This document shows positions 20,057 to 30,750 of a stretch of DNA of 64,000 nucleotides, piece after piece (within the stretch, counting starts at the first letter, position 1; the number at the start of each line of letters is the position of its first letter). The DNA is from an uncultured Balneola sp. (GTDB lineage: Bacteria; Bacteroidota; Rhodothermia; Balneolales; Balneolaceae), in the NCBI GenBank assembly GCA_902529365.1, contig CABZWK010000007.1, forward strand, positions 1 through 64,000, given 5' to 3'. Under the pieces are notes generated by a model. The model had not been told where the DNA came from. It searched no databases and saw nothing but the letters and a program-made list of their open reading frames with translations. The position numbers and the translations under genes are program-made.

Positions 20057-21037
20057 TTAATCGATACCGACAAAATCGTATTCGCGATTCGATTTTTTTA
20101 CAAATTCTCCATTAAATAATAATGAAAAGTTAGTCAAAGTTTGTTCTAAATCACCTAAAACCAGGCTTCCATTTGCAAAGTTTTCAGCAGGCGGTTGTGT
20201 AATTTTTACGGCTATGTTATAGTGGTGGGAAAGTTCATTAATCAATGATTTAAAAGGGTTCCCCGTAACATATAAACTTGATTCCATCCAATCTACATGA
20301 CTTGCATTCGAGTCATTTTCCTTGATTATAATAATACCCTTTTGGATGGTTGCCGAACTTTGAGGCTCCAAGAGACCTGGTTTTTGGTATTCGTTGGGCA
20401 AATTAGAGATTGAATCGGAAGAAGATAGGACTTCAAGCGTTATTCTTCCTTCTTCAAGGAATACCTGGGTTTCATTAGCGTAGCTTCGCACATTGAACGC
20501 TGTACCTAGAACACGAATTTGGCCTTCACCTGCATCAACAATGAATTCACCATCGTTTTGTTTGGCCACCTGAAAATACGCTTCGCCCTCCAGTTTAAAA
20601 TGCTGGTCGTTGGAGGTGGAATTGGTGCTGTATAATTGTGAGTAGGGCCGAAGTTGAACTTTCGAGCCATCTTTCAAATATAGTATCTTTATATGATGGG
20701 AAGATTCAGCCAGTAGGTTCACGGATTTCTCTTCACTAAATGTGCCATAAAGAGCCCACCAACCAAGTATTCCAACTAAAAAAACTGCGGCATATCGGAA
20801 TAACTTAGCTATCGGTAGCTTATATCGAGTAAGAGCTTGCCGGGTTAATATAGTGTGGGTGCGTTCTTCAGTAGAATGAATATGATGCTGAATAGCCTCC
20901 CAAACTTCTTTTTTGGTTGATGGTGTAGCTTCTTCATATTCATAGCCTTCTCGGTAAGAATGAAGCATATCCTCAAAAAGGCCATTAGGTTTAGACTTTT
21001 GAGGGCTATTTTTTTTATTAGAAGGTTTATTTGTCAT
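20057..21037 (-). CDS. FecR-family anti-sigma factor
   Basis: TM segment then LKDGSKVQLRPYSQLYSTNSTSNDQHFKLEGEAYFQVAKQNDGEFIVDAGEGQIRVLGTAFNVRSYANETQVFLEEGRITL. Confidence 0.93.
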   Translation of the reverse strand: MTNKPSNKKNSPQKSKPNGLFEDMLHSYREGYEYEEATPSTKKEVWEAIQHHIHSTEERTHTILTRQALTRYKLPIAKLFRYAAVFLVGILGWWALYGTFSEEKSVNLLAESSHHIKILYLKDGSKVQLRPYSQLYSTNSTSNDQHFKLEGEAYFQVAKQNDGEFIVDAGEGQIRVLGTAFNVRSYANETQVFLEEGRITLEVLSSSDSISNLPNEYQKPGLLEPQSSATIQKGIIIIKENDSNASHVDWMESSLYVTGNPFKSLINELSHHYNIAVKITQPPAENFANGSLVLGDLEQTLTNFSLLFNGEFVKKSNREYDFVGID

Positions 21038-21099
21038 CTCATTTTAAAATAAGGAATCAGTCATTCTTTATTTCAAGCCTTGTTTTAATTGGCGTGGTT

Positions 21100-22089
21100 T
21101 TATTTATTCCCCATTTTTTGGCCTCTTCGGCCTCTTTCTTTAACATCCCCATCTCTAAGTCCTAAACGGTACAGGCGGTCGTACTTGTAGAATTTCATGA
21201 GTGCTGTGCCATCCTCCTCTAAATCAATGGTGCCTTCCACCACTGTTTCTTCGGGCACACCATTGATCACTTTATTCATGGTCATGCTATAACTAAGTGT
21301 ACCTGTAACTGCATTTTCAAGATTACCATAGGCGGCTAATGTATCCTTATCAATCTCTATATCATCAAAAACCACTTTTACTTTAAATGACCTTGAGTGA
21401 CTGGAACTGTCCCTTAAAACGGCGGCGCCAGAGCCAAAGCCATGATGGCTACCGTCCATTTGGACAAGACTTTGTGTAGCATGTACACCCGCAAAATATA
21501 GGCTGTCTATTTTAGTGAATTCAGACGATTTATGTGGGTTGCTATTTTGACCTGATTTTGTGGAATGAAGGTTAATCTGGTTAACGGCTTCTCTATGAAG
21601 CTTAGGTCGGGCTATAAAATTTCCTTCTAAATCGACGTACTGAATTTCTTGAAGGGTAGATATGCTACTGCTAAATAATCCTTTTTCGAAACTACGATCA
21701 AATGAAAGTGTGTGCACTCCGGTGGTACTGTCATAAGTGTGACTGAATGATCGTTCAAAACCACGCCCACCTCGTTCATCCTTATCGATCTTCATTAGAA
21801 AATTTTTGTCATTACCATAACTTATTCCGGTAGAAGAAATAGTGGATAATGCATCATACACACTATTCATAAGACCTGATTGTTGGTCTGAAATGGAACT
21901 ACCCATTATTTCAGCAGCCATATCTAAATCCGCATCGCTGATAAGTTCGGTGTCATTAGATACAGAGGAACAACTCCAAAATCCTACACTCAATAATGCT
22001 AAGAGTAGAGGAATACGTTGTATCTTTAGATTCTTATAGCTAAAAATTTTGGTATGTAAAGTGGAATTCATTGATGTTTTCATGTTCAT
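21100..22089 (-). CDS. Uncharacterised lipoprotein in sigma/FecR/TonB operon
   Basis: Signal with lipobox-like LLSVGFWSCSS; no recognised family; lies between sigma factor and fecR on the same strand. Confidence 0.75.
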   Translation of the reverse strand: MNMKTSMNSTLHTKIFSYKNLKIQRIPLLLALLSVGFWSCSSVSNDTELISDADLDMAAEIMGSSISDQQSGLMNSVYDALSTISSTGISYGNDKNFLMKIDKDERGGRGFERSFSHTYDSTTGVHTLSFDRSFEKGLFSSSISTLQEIQYVDLEGNFIARPKLHREAVNQINLHSTKSGQNSNPHKSSEFTKIDSLYFAGVHATQSLVQMDGSHHGFGSGAAVLRDSSSHSRSFKVKVVFDDIEIDKDTLAAYGNLENAVTGTLSYSMTMNKVINGVPEETVVEGTIDLEEDGTALMKFYKYDRLYRLGLRDGDVKERGRRGQKMGNK

Positions 22090-22153
22090 AGTGGGTGAAA
22101 TATTGGTTTGGTTCTAAAGTAAATACACTAGAAATTTATAGCACCCCTAATGG

Positions 22154-22801
22154 TTAGCTAATATTTTTTAATTTTTCTCTAAGCTCTGCTAAAGCGAGTC
22201 CCATGTGGTGCTCAACGGTTTTTTTAGTGATGTTCATTATTTTTGCTGTTTCCTCGTGGGTAAATTGTTCTAGATAGCAGAGCCTAAACGCTTGTTGCCG
22301 TTTTGGGGCTAATGAGTGAATCGCCTCTTCAATAAGTAGTCTCTTTTCATTTCTTTGTTTTTTCTCTTCCTCTTCATCAATAGTATTGGTAGAAAGGCTT
22401 GACTCAGCATCCTGTTGGTTTGAAGAATTATTTTCAGCTCCCAAATTTGGATGTTCGAATAAATAATCCTTATCAGAAGATGGAAGCTCTTTGTTATCTC
22501 GAATTGAGTTTAAAACTCTACTGTGAGCCGCTGCATACAAATAGGCTTTTAACGACTTATCCGGGTTAATGCGCGATCGATGATCCCATAGGTAAATAAA
22601 ACTCTGTTGAACAATATCTTGAGCTACCTCATGTCTAATCCTGTATTTAATCACATAACGGTAAACACTGGAATAGTGTTCGTTAAAAAATAAAGAAAAA
22701 GCATGTTCATCACCCCGTTGAATAGCTTCATACAAATGTCTAGAGTCCTCTGTTAGGCTGTGGGCAAGTTGAATGAGTAATGGGATCAAAGGTAATAGCA
22801 T
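22154..22801 (-). CDS. ECF RNA polymerase sigma factor
   Basis: AIQRGDEHAFSLFFNEHYSSVYRYVIKYRIRHEVAQDIVQQSFIYLWDHRSRI (region 2), HSLAPKRQQAFRLCYLEQFTHEETAKIMNITKKTVEHHMGLALAELREKL (region 4). Confidence 0.94.
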   Translation of the reverse strand: MLLPLIPLLIQLAHSLTEDSRHLYEAIQRGDEHAFSLFFNEHYSSVYRYVIKYRIRHEVAQDIVQQSFIYLWDHRSRINPDKSLKAYLYAAAHSRVLNSIRDNKELPSSDKDYLFEHPNLGAENNSSNQQDAESSLSTNTIDEEEEKKQRNEKRLLIEEAIHSLAPKRQQAFRLCYLEQFTHEETAKIMNITKKTVEHHMGLALAELREKLKNIS

Positions 22802-22883
22802 GCACTAATTAGGTGAAAAGACGATTCCGCAGAAACGAATCGATGTAAAATATAGTATATTCATATAATTATACGACTATCAC

Positions 22884-24668
22884 ATGAAAGAAAAGAATTC
22901 AGAGCGTGTTTCTATAAAATCGCTATTAGAGACCTTAAAAGATATATTCAGGTTAAGTTTACCTTATAAGACTAGATTTTTTTCGGCCATACTACTTGTT
23001 GTAGTAGGTTCGGCCATATGGCTCACGGTACCTCTTGGATTACGATCGTTATTAGATGCTGTTTTTGAGCAAGAAAACTATGCTTTACTCAACAAACTCT
23101 CTTTAGGATTGTTAGGACTTTTTCTAACCCAAGCCATTTTCACGTTTGGGGGTAATTATCATATTGAATGGGTGGGTGAACGGGTCATAACCGATTTGAG
23201 AAACTCCATATATGCTCATCTACAAAAATTGAGCTTTAGTTTTTTTGCCAATAGGAGATTGGGAGAGTTAACATCTCGACTAAGCAATGATGTAGGATCT
23301 ATAAGAGTAGCCCTAACCGATTCCCTCCCTCAGGTCATCACCATCAGTATAACGATGATTGGATCCGTAGGCCTAATGGTGGTTTTGAATTGGCGGTTGA
23401 GTTTAGTCATCTTCCTAACTGTTCCTATTGTAACCATTGCTACAAGGTACTTTGGAAAGAAAATAAGGTCCTTATCCAAAAACGTTCAAGACAAATTAGC
23501 AGATACCACCGCTATAGCCGAGGAAACGTTAGGAGCTATACGAGTGGTCAAGTCGTTTACTAGAGAAGAGTATGAAATAAGTCGTTATCGTCAAGCCACC
23601 GAAGAACTTTTCTCTACTTCAAGGCATAAAATCATTTTGACTCAAGTTTTTTGGGCAGGAGTTGGCCTTATGTTTATGGGAACATTGGTGATGATTTTTT
23701 GGTACGGCGGCAGGGAAGTACTTTCAGGTCGTCTAACAGCTGGTGACTTAGTAGCATTCATTGTATATGCATTAAACATAAGCCGATCTGTCGGTCAGGC
23801 ATCCCGTTTATACACGACCGTTAATTCTGCAGCAGGAGCATCTGAGCGTTTATTTGAGCTACAGCAAGAAAAGCCTGAAAATGAGGTACTACTTATAAAT
23901 AAACAAGGATACACCAGGAAATCTATCAAAGGAACCGTACAATTCGAACATCTTTACTTTTCTTATGAAGATGGTAAAAACGTGTTGGATGATCTAAGTT
24001 TTGAAATAAATGAGGGGCAAACCGTTGCATTGGTAGGGGCGAGTGGAGCTGGGAAAACTACCTTACTTAACCTAATACCAAGATTTTTTACCCCTTCTAA
24101 AGGGGTGATTCGGGTCGATGGCGTTTCAGTAGTGGACTGGGACTTATACAATTTACGATCGTTTATTTCCATTGTCCCTCAAGAAACCCATCTTTTTGGG
24201 ACCAGTATTTATGAAAATATTCGGTACGGTAAGTTGGATGCCACCAAAGCAGAAATTGAACAGGCTGCGCTTGATGCGAATGCCCATGAATTCATTACAC
24301 AAATGTCTGATGGATACCACTCCTTAATTGGAGAAAGGGGTGTGAAACTAAGTGGTGGTCAACGTCAGCGTATTGCTATTGCAAGAGCTTTACTTAGAAA
24401 CCCTTCCATATTGTTACTTGATGAGGCAACCTCCTCCTTAGATTCGGTTTCCGAACGACAGGTTCAGCAGGCCCTAGACCGCCTTATGGAGAATCGAACG
24501 ACCTTAGTTATAGCGCATCGATTATCCACTATACAGCATGCCGATTGCATACTTGTTTTAGAGAATGGTGTACTGGTTGAATCAGGCACTCATGAGGTAT
24601 TGCTTTATAAAGAAGGGGTTTATGCGCACTTGCATGAAATGCAGTTTTCTGTAAAAATGAGTAGTTGA
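22884..24668 (+). CDS. ABC exporter, fused permease/ATPase (MsbA-like)
   Basis: TM domain plus Walker A GASGAGKTT, signature [32 protein letters not shown]. Confidence 0.95.
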   Translation: MKEKNSERVSIKSLLETLKDIFRLSLPYKTRFFSAILLVVVGSAIWLTVPLGLRSLLDAVFEQENYALLNKLSLGLLGLFLTQAIFTFGGNYHIEWVGERVITDLRNSIYAHLQKLSFSFFANRRLGELTSRLSNDVGSIRVALTDSLPQVITISITMIGSVGLMVVLNWRLSLVIFLTVPIVTIATRYFGKKIRSLSKNVQDKLADTTAIAEETLGAIRVVKSFTREEYEISRYRQATEELFSTSRHKIILTQVFWAGVGLMFMGTLVMIFWYGGREVLSGRLTAGDLVAFIVYALNISRSVGQASRLYTTVNSAAGASERLFELQQEKPENEVLLINKQGYTRKSIKGTVQFEHLYFSYEDGKNVLDDLSFEINEGQTVALVGASGAGKTTLLNLIPRFFTPSKGVIRVDGVSVVDWDLYNLRSFISIVPQETHLFGTSIYENIRYGKLDATKAEIEQAALDANAHEFITQMSDGYHSLIGERGVKLSGGQRQRIAIARALLRNPSILLLDEATSSLDSVSERQVQQALDRLMENRTTLVIAHRLSTIQHADCILVLENGVLVESGTHEVLLYKEGVYAHLHEMQFSVKMSS

Positions 24669-24780
24669 TAGTAGTATAACTCCTTTGGATGCTAAAAATA
24701 TAGGAGTTACAAAGATAAGTCTTAAGGCCTTAGAAGCTTTGTTTATGCAAAAATTGCGCAAATCTTGTATTTTTTTTCAC

Positions 24781-24808
24781 TAATTTTGCAAAAAAAGGTC
24801 TATATTTG
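24781..24808 (+). promoter_or_regulatory. Two tandem TAnnTTTG-type -7 boxes upstream of the GH3 gene
   Basis: TAATTTTG 24781-24788 and TATATTTG 24801-24808; the second lies about 34 nt before the ATG at 24842. No clear -33 box at canonical spacing. Confidence 0.3.
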
Positions 24809-24841
24809 AACATTAATGTTTCACCTTTGTATATCTTTAAT

Positions 24842-27157
24842 ATGTCTAAAAAGCGCTTTCAAACTATTTTTATCATCTTCCTGAGTCTAGGGTTCATTGT
24901 TTTGCAATCCTTGTCAACATTTGCACAAGTTCAGCTTATTCAACCTGAAATTGAGGAGAAGGTGAACGAACTTTTACAGCAAATGACCTTAGAAGAGAAA
25001 ATTGGTCAGCTAAATTTACATAATGGGAGTTGGGATATTACAGGCCCTGTGCCAGAAGGAGGATATCAGCAGGCCCGCTATAATTTACTCAAAAGCGGTG
25101 GAGTTGGAGCAATGCTTAATGTGATTGGAGTAGATGCAACTATGGCTGCCCAAAAAATAGCGGTAGATAGTAGTCGATTAGGAATACCTTTAATGTTTGG
25201 GTATGATGTGGTACATGGATACCAAACTATGTTCCCAGTTCCAATTGCTGAATTAGCAAGCTTTGATATTGATATAATGGAGGAAACGGCAAAAATACAA
25301 GCTATTGAAGCAGCTGCAGGTGGGATTAATTGGACTTTTGCACCCATGATAGATGTGGGTCGAGATCCTCGATGGGGTAGAGTAATGGAAGGTACTTCTG
25401 AAGATCCGTACTTGTTATCTGAGTTTGCACGTGCAAAAATTAGAGGTTTACAAGGAGCCAATCTGTCGGAAACAGGAACAATAGCTGCAACTTTGAAACA
25501 CTTTGCTGGTTATGCATTTGCTGAATCAGGCAAAGACTACAATACTGCAGAATTATCCCGAAATACCTTGTTAAATGTCGTTTTACCGCCATTTAGGGCT
25601 GCAGTAGAAGAAGGAGCTGCCTCGGTTATGAATTCATTTAACGATGTAAATGGTATCCCCGCTACAGGAGATGAATATTTGCAACGCACTCAATTAAAGG
25701 AGAATTGGGGCTTCGACGGTTTTATTGTGTCTGATTGGGGTTCAATGCGAGAAATGATAGCACATGGTTATGCACCTGATTTACAAACTGCTACTGAAAT
25801 GGCCATAGAAGCTGGTAGTGATATGGATATGGAATCAGAAGGGTATCAACAATATTTACAGAAACTGGTAAAATCAGGAATAGTTGATATGAAACTGGTA
25901 GATGATGCCGCCCGACGAGTTTTACGTGTAAAATTTCATTTGGGATTATTTGACGATCCATATCTATACAATGACCTCACTCGAGAGGATGAACTTGTGT
26001 ATAATGAAGCACATCATGAAGTCGCACTCAGAGCAGCGCTAGGTTCTATGGTTTTAGTCGAGAATAAAGAAGAAATACTACCTTTAAGCAAACAGAGAGA
26101 ATCCATTGCAGTGATTGGATTACTAGCCAAAGATAAAGATTCACCGCTAGGAAACTGGCGTGCGCAAGCCATTGAAAATTCGGCTGTTTCTGTTCTTGAA
26201 GGTATTGAATCCAAGCTCGGTGATAATACCGAAATAGAGTTTGAGCCGGGCTATGTACTCACCGAGGGTAATCGATCATTTCCTATGGAGTTAACCTTTT
26301 CACAGGAAGATGAATCTGGATTTCAAGCAGCTATAGATCTTGCTGCAGAACATGATCAGGTAATCCTAGTGGTTGGTGAAGATGCTTACCAAACAGGGGA
26401 AGGAAGAAGTCAAATGGACATTGGCCTTGCAGATAATCAACAAAAACTGGTTGAGCAAATTCTAGAAGTCAATGATCAAGTGGTAGTCGTTCTCATGTCT
26501 GGTCGTCCAATAATTGCACCATTGTTATATGAAAAAAGTGAAGCAGTACTGTATTCATGGCATTTAGGTACAGAAGCAGGACATGCAATCGCAGATGTAC
26601 TTTTTGGCGATTATAACCCTTCTGGCCGACTTCCAATGACTGTTCCTTTTTCACACGGCCAAATCCCGGTTTATTACAACCATAAAAGTACAGGAAGACC
26701 TGTTCCTGGAATCGGTGATGAGGGTAAAGTTTTCTGGAGTCATTATACGGACGGTCCTAATGCTCCTCAGTATCCTTTTGGATATGGATTAAGCTACAGT
26801 ACTTTTAAATATGGTGTACCAAGCATATCAGATACCTTAATGAATTCCGAAGAAAGTGTAGTTGTGAAAATTGATGTTACAAATACCAGCAATCTCGATG
26901 GGGAAGAGGTTATTCAATGGTATATTCATGATCATTTTGCAAATGTTGCACGACCTATTAAAGAGCTTAAATACTTCGAAAAAGAGCTAATCAAAGCAGG
27001 TGAAACCAGAACATTTATGTTTGAAATATCCGAAGAAACCTTAAAGTATTATGATCACAATGAAGAGTACGTAGCAGAACCTGGTAGCTTTTCAGTCATG
27101 GTGGGTCCAAATTCAAGAAAATTACAGACTATACGCTTTCACTTGGATGCTGATTAA
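24842..27157 (+). CDS. Glycoside hydrolase family 3 beta-glucosidase (BglX-like), secreted
   Basis: GH3 motifs (FGYDVVHGYQTMFPVPIAELASFD, FAPMIDVGRDPRWGRVMEGTSEDPYL, GFIVSDWGSM) and C-terminal fibronectin-like domain. Track start 24806 is a TTG inside a -7-like box; ATG 24842 (MSKKRFQTIFIIFL) is the better start. Confidence 0.94.
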   Translation: MSKKRFQTIFIIFLSLGFIVLQSLSTFAQVQLIQPEIEEKVNELLQQMTLEEKIGQLNLHNGSWDITGPVPEGGYQQARYNLLKSGGVGAMLNVIGVDATMAAQKIAVDSSRLGIPLMFGYDVVHGYQTMFPVPIAELASFDIDIMEETAKIQAIEAAAGGINWTFAPMIDVGRDPRWGRVMEGTSEDPYLLSEFARAKIRGLQGANLSETGTIAATLKHFAGYAFAESGKDYNTAELSRNTLLNVVLPPFRAAVEEGAASVMNSFNDVNGIPATGDEYLQRTQLKENWGFDGFIVSDWGSMREMIAHGYAPDLQTATEMAIEAGSDMDMESEGYQQYLQKLVKSGIVDMKLVDDAARRVLRVKFHLGLFDDPYLYNDLTREDELVYNEAHHEVALRAALGSMVLVENKEEILPLSKQRESIAVIGLLAKDKDSPLGNWRAQAIENSAVSVLEGIESKLGDNTEIEFEPGYVLTEGNRSFPMELTFSQEDESGFQAAIDLAAEHDQVILVVGEDAYQTGEGRSQMDIGLADNQQKLVEQILEVNDQVVVVLMSGRPIIAPLLYEKSEAVLYSWHLGTEAGHAIADVLFGDYNPSGRLPMTVPFSHGQIPVYYNHKSTGRPVPGIGDEGKVFWSHYTDGPNAPQYPFGYGLSYSTFKYGVPSISDTLMNSEESVVVKIDVTNTSNLDGEEVIQWYIHDHFANVARPIKELKYFEKELIKAGETRTFMFEISEETLKYYDHNEEYVAEPGSFSVMVGPNSRKLQTIRFHLDAD

Positions 27158-27158
27158 T

Positions 27159-28148
27159 TTATTGCGGACTATTCCAAGGTAGATGATCTAAATCCACATT
27201 TCCGCCCGTTATAATAACCCCTATATTTTTGAATGTAGGGGTTATTTTATTCTCCAAAAGAGCGGCAATTGGGACAGCACAAGAGGCTTCAATTATCATA
27301 TTGAAACGCTCCCAAATATACCGCATAGCCTTCACAATAGACTCCTCACTAACACAGATTATTTCTGTATGGGTACGCCTCATGATATGAAAAGGTATGT
27401 TGCCTATGGTAGTTCTAAGCCCGTCCGCAATGGTTGGGCTCATTATTTGCTTATCTGTCAAGGATTGGATGGAGCCTGATTGCATAGATCGATAAGCATC
27501 ATTGGCCTGTTCGGGTTCTGCTGCCGTCACTTTGCATAATGGTAGATTATTAAGTGCATGAAATGCCTCAGCAGCTAAAATACTTCCACTTAGTAATCCA
27601 CCACCACCTATTGGGGTGATAATAAGCTCTAACTCCGGTATTTCATGTAAGAACTCCCATGCTGCAGACGATTGTCCCAACACTACATTGGGATCGTTAT
27701 ATGGGTGAACAAAGTAGGCCTTTGTTTGTTGGATTACTTTTTCTAGCGTTTTTTCTCTGGCCAGTTGAGTTGGTTCACAAAAAACTATCTCAGCACCATA
27801 ATTTTTTACAGCTTCAATTTTAATCCTTGGTGCATTTTCAGGCATTACAATATAAGCAGGAATCCCTTTTATTTGAGCAGCTTTTGCAATCGCTTGGCCA
27901 TGATTACCGGAGGAGTGGGTGGCTACTCCATTGTTCGCTAGCTTAGATATTAAAGGTAATACGGCATTACATGCACCTCGGAATTTAAACGCACCAACTT
28001 TCTGAAAGTTTTCACATTTCAACCATACATTGGTGCCTACTTTATTATTCAGATCAGTAGATTTGAAAACAGGAGTATGATGAATGAATGGTTTAATTCT
28101 TTCGTAAGATTTGGCTACATCGGATGATTTAGGAATATGCATACACAT
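27159..28148 (-). CDS. PLP-dependent threonine/serine dehydratase-like enzyme
   Basis: GAFKFRGACNAVLPL (PLP-lysine motif), SSGNHGQAIAKAAQIKGIPAYIVMPENAPRIKIEAVKNYGAEIV, PIGGGGLLSG. Confidence 0.9.
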   Translation of the reverse strand: MCMHIPKSSDVAKSYERIKPFIHHTPVFKSTDLNNKVGTNVWLKCENFQKVGAFKFRGACNAVLPLISKLANNGVATHSSGNHGQAIAKAAQIKGIPAYIVMPENAPRIKIEAVKNYGAEIVFCEPTQLAREKTLEKVIQQTKAYFVHPYNDPNVVLGQSSAAWEFLHEIPELELIITPIGGGGLLSGSILAAEAFHALNNLPLCKVTAAEPEQANDAYRSMQSGSIQSLTDKQIMSPTIADGLRTTIGNIPFHIMRRTHTEIICVSEESIVKAMRYIWERFNMIIEASCAVPIAALLENKITPTFKNIGVIITGGNVDLDHLPWNSPQ

Positions 28149-28339
28149 TTAGAATTTTTGGTATTTATATAAGCTTACTAATGAAAGATATCTAGTTTTT
28201 AATTATACAAATATTAACGACTCAGGAACAATTAATATAGTATTTTTGGTTTTGCTTGAGAATGTGACTCTAACTTACTGCTATAGTACTAACTTTTCTG
28301 TCTATGTAACTGCTGCTTATTATTATAATCAAACAATCA

Positions 28340-30664
28340 TTGTCTATTTTTATTACTTCTTTTTCCGATCAGCTTATTCGCTTTAATTTAGTAACCTGTA
28401 GTTATATAATATCCTGCATATTCTACTTTCTGCTACTATTACCCGATCATTTATTTGCTCAAGATAATGACGGCACAATAACTAAAGAAGTCATTTCCAT
28501 AATACCTTTAGAGGGGAAAATTGAATTAGATGGTTGGTTAAACGAGCCAATATGGAATCAAATTACTCCATTTCCAATGACTCAATTAGAGCCAATCTAT
28601 CAATCAGAAAAATCCGAAGAAACTCGAATTTATATGACTTACGATAATAAGTATGTTTATATAGCGGCTGAAAATCTGACAAAAAACGCCTCTACAATCA
28701 TTTCCAATACCCTCCAAAGAGATGACTACCAAGCTAATGATGATATCGTAGGCGTGGTATTTGATTCTTTCAATGATAATGAAAACGGTCTCACCTTTTT
28801 TACTAACCCTGAGGGCGTTAGGGTTGACTTTGCTATCAGTAATGATGGGAATTTTGGTGCTGGTGTGGACGCATTTAATGGGAGTTGGAACACTTATTGG
28901 GATGTAGAAACAAAAAGAGATGACAAAGGCTGGTATGCTGAAATACGGATACCTTTTTCATCATTAGGGTATCAAGTAACCAATGATGTAACCAGAATGG
29001 GAATAATTGTGTATCGCTGGATTGCATCGCGTAACGAACGTCACGTATTTCCCGACATACCACCTAACTGGCGAATGTCTCATTTAAAGCCGTCCCAGAC
29101 CCAAGAAATTACATTTGAACAATTAGAAGAATCAAAGCCATTATATATTACGCCCTATTCATTAAGCGGTTATCAAGATATATTCCAATTAAGTGAATTA
29201 AAAGACCAATACATCAGTGAACCAAGCTATAAACAAGATTTTGGTTTTGATATCAAATACAATGTTACATCCGATCTAACTTTGGATTTTACTGCGAATA
29301 CAGACTTTGCACAAGTGGAAGCAGATGAGCAACAATTAAACTTAACTCGCTTTTCCATTGATTTTCCCGAAAAAAGACAATTTTTTCAACAGCGCTCAGG
29401 TTTATTTGACTTTTCTTTTGGCAGAACTAAACTTTTTTACAGTAGAAGAATTGGCTTAGCAGACGGTAGTCCAATCCCTATTGTTGGTGGTGCTCGACTT
29501 ACAGGTAGGATTGGGAACTTAGATATAGGGGTCATAAATATACAAACGCAATCCTATGAGGCTTTTGAAGCGGAGAATTTTGGAGTAGTCCGGCTCAAAA
29601 AGCAAATTATAAACCCGAAGAGTTACATTGGAAGTATATATACTCACCGGCTTGGGCGTGATGGGACGCAAAATCTAGTATTTGGTGTTGACTTAGATTA
29701 TAACGTCAAAAACGAGAGTTTTGTACAATTTAAAATTGCCCAGACTCTTGATAATGAAGTTGGATTTAATCAAAATGTAATGGGGACTTCAGGGATAATT
29801 AGTAGACTTACCGTGGACAGAAGATCCAACATTGGATGGTATTATAGGTTTATGATTAATTATACAGGAGAAGATTTTAACCCTAAAATTGGTTTTGTTA
29901 GAACAACCAATACGGCCGATTATTATGCTAGTCTAGGTTATGGGTGGATTGCACCAGAAAACAGTGGGATAAAACAACAACGGATTCAGTTACGAAATTA
30001 CTCAATACAGAGTTATGATGGTTTTAATCTGCGATCTAGGTACGTCAATTTAGAATGGAATATGCAGTTTAAAACTGCAGGTGACCTAAGTTCTGAATTC
30101 GTATATCGTCAGGAACATTTACTTAGTGATGAAGACTTTAATTTATTATCTCGTATTTATATTCCGGTCAATGATTACGGATTTGTTGAGTGGGGTTTAA
30201 ACTATGGTAGTCCTGAGCAGTATAAACTTAGAGGTAGAGTTTCATTATCAGTTGCACAAATTTATGACGGAAATATCAAAGAAATATCTATAAGTCCACA
30301 ATACAGGGTTAATGTACACTTGGATTTTTCACTAGATTACCGCATAAGTGAACTGCACTTTCCAGTTATTGAAGGGCGTGAGGTCACTTCCTTTACAGTA
30401 CATCAAAGCTCTTTTAAAGCAGCGTATGCCCTTAATCGAAAGTTATCGGCTAATGCTTTTATCCAAACTAGCAATGTGTCTGAAAAAATAGGGGCAAATA
30501 TTCGGTTACGCTATAACTTTAAAGAAGGCCAAGATTTTTGGTTCGTTGTAAATCAAAATGGAACTCAACCTTGGGCTAATCGATATGAAAATGGTTTACG
30601 TTTGCCTTATTACGATCAGCGCTCTATTTTGATAAAATATACACATACGTTTTTGTTTGATTAA
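28340..30664 (+). CDS. DUF5916-like protein with CBM9-like N-terminal domain
   Basis: IELDGWLNEPIWNQITPF...EETRIYMTYDNKYVYIAAEN and FTANTDFAQVEADEQQLNLTRFSIDFPEKRQFFQQ; predicted TTG start. Confidence 0.85.
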   Translation: MSIFITSFSDQLIRFNLVTCSYIISCIFYFLLLLPDHLFAQDNDGTITKEVISIIPLEGKIELDGWLNEPIWNQITPFPMTQLEPIYQSEKSEETRIYMTYDNKYVYIAAENLTKNASTIISNTLQRDDYQANDDIVGVVFDSFNDNENGLTFFTNPEGVRVDFAISNDGNFGAGVDAFNGSWNTYWDVETKRDDKGWYAEIRIPFSSLGYQVTNDVTRMGIIVYRWIASRNERHVFPDIPPNWRMSHLKPSQTQEITFEQLEESKPLYITPYSLSGYQDIFQLSELKDQYISEPSYKQDFGFDIKYNVTSDLTLDFTANTDFAQVEADEQQLNLTRFSIDFPEKRQFFQQRSGLFDFSFGRTKLFYSRRIGLADGSPIPIVGGARLTGRIGNLDIGVINIQTQSYEAFEAENFGVVRLKKQIINPKSYIGSIYTHRLGRDGTQNLVFGVDLDYNVKNESFVQFKIAQTLDNEVGFNQNVMGTSGIISRLTVDRRSNIGWYYRFMINYTGEDFNPKIGFVRTTNTADYYASLGYGWIAPENSGIKQQRIQLRNYSIQSYDGFNLRSRYVNLEWNMQFKTAGDLSSEFVYRQEHLLSDEDFNLLSRIYIPVNDYGFVEWGLNYGSPEQYKLRGRVSLSVAQIYDGNIKEISISPQYRVNVHLDFSLDYRISELHFPVIEGREVTSFTVHQSSFKAAYALNRKLSANAFIQTSNVSEKIGANIRLRYNFKEGQDFWFVVNQNGTQPWANRYENGLRLPYYDQRSILIKYTHTFLFD

Positions 30665-30750
30665 CTTGTATCTGATTTAACAATCAAAAGATTATGTTTT
30701 TGACCATACGTAATTAGTAATATTAACTAATTAATTAATAATGTAATTAT

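Noticed and set aside
25078-25461. 127-aa antisense ORF inside the GH3 gene
   Set aside because: Shadow of a strongly conserved GH3 region; no independent support.
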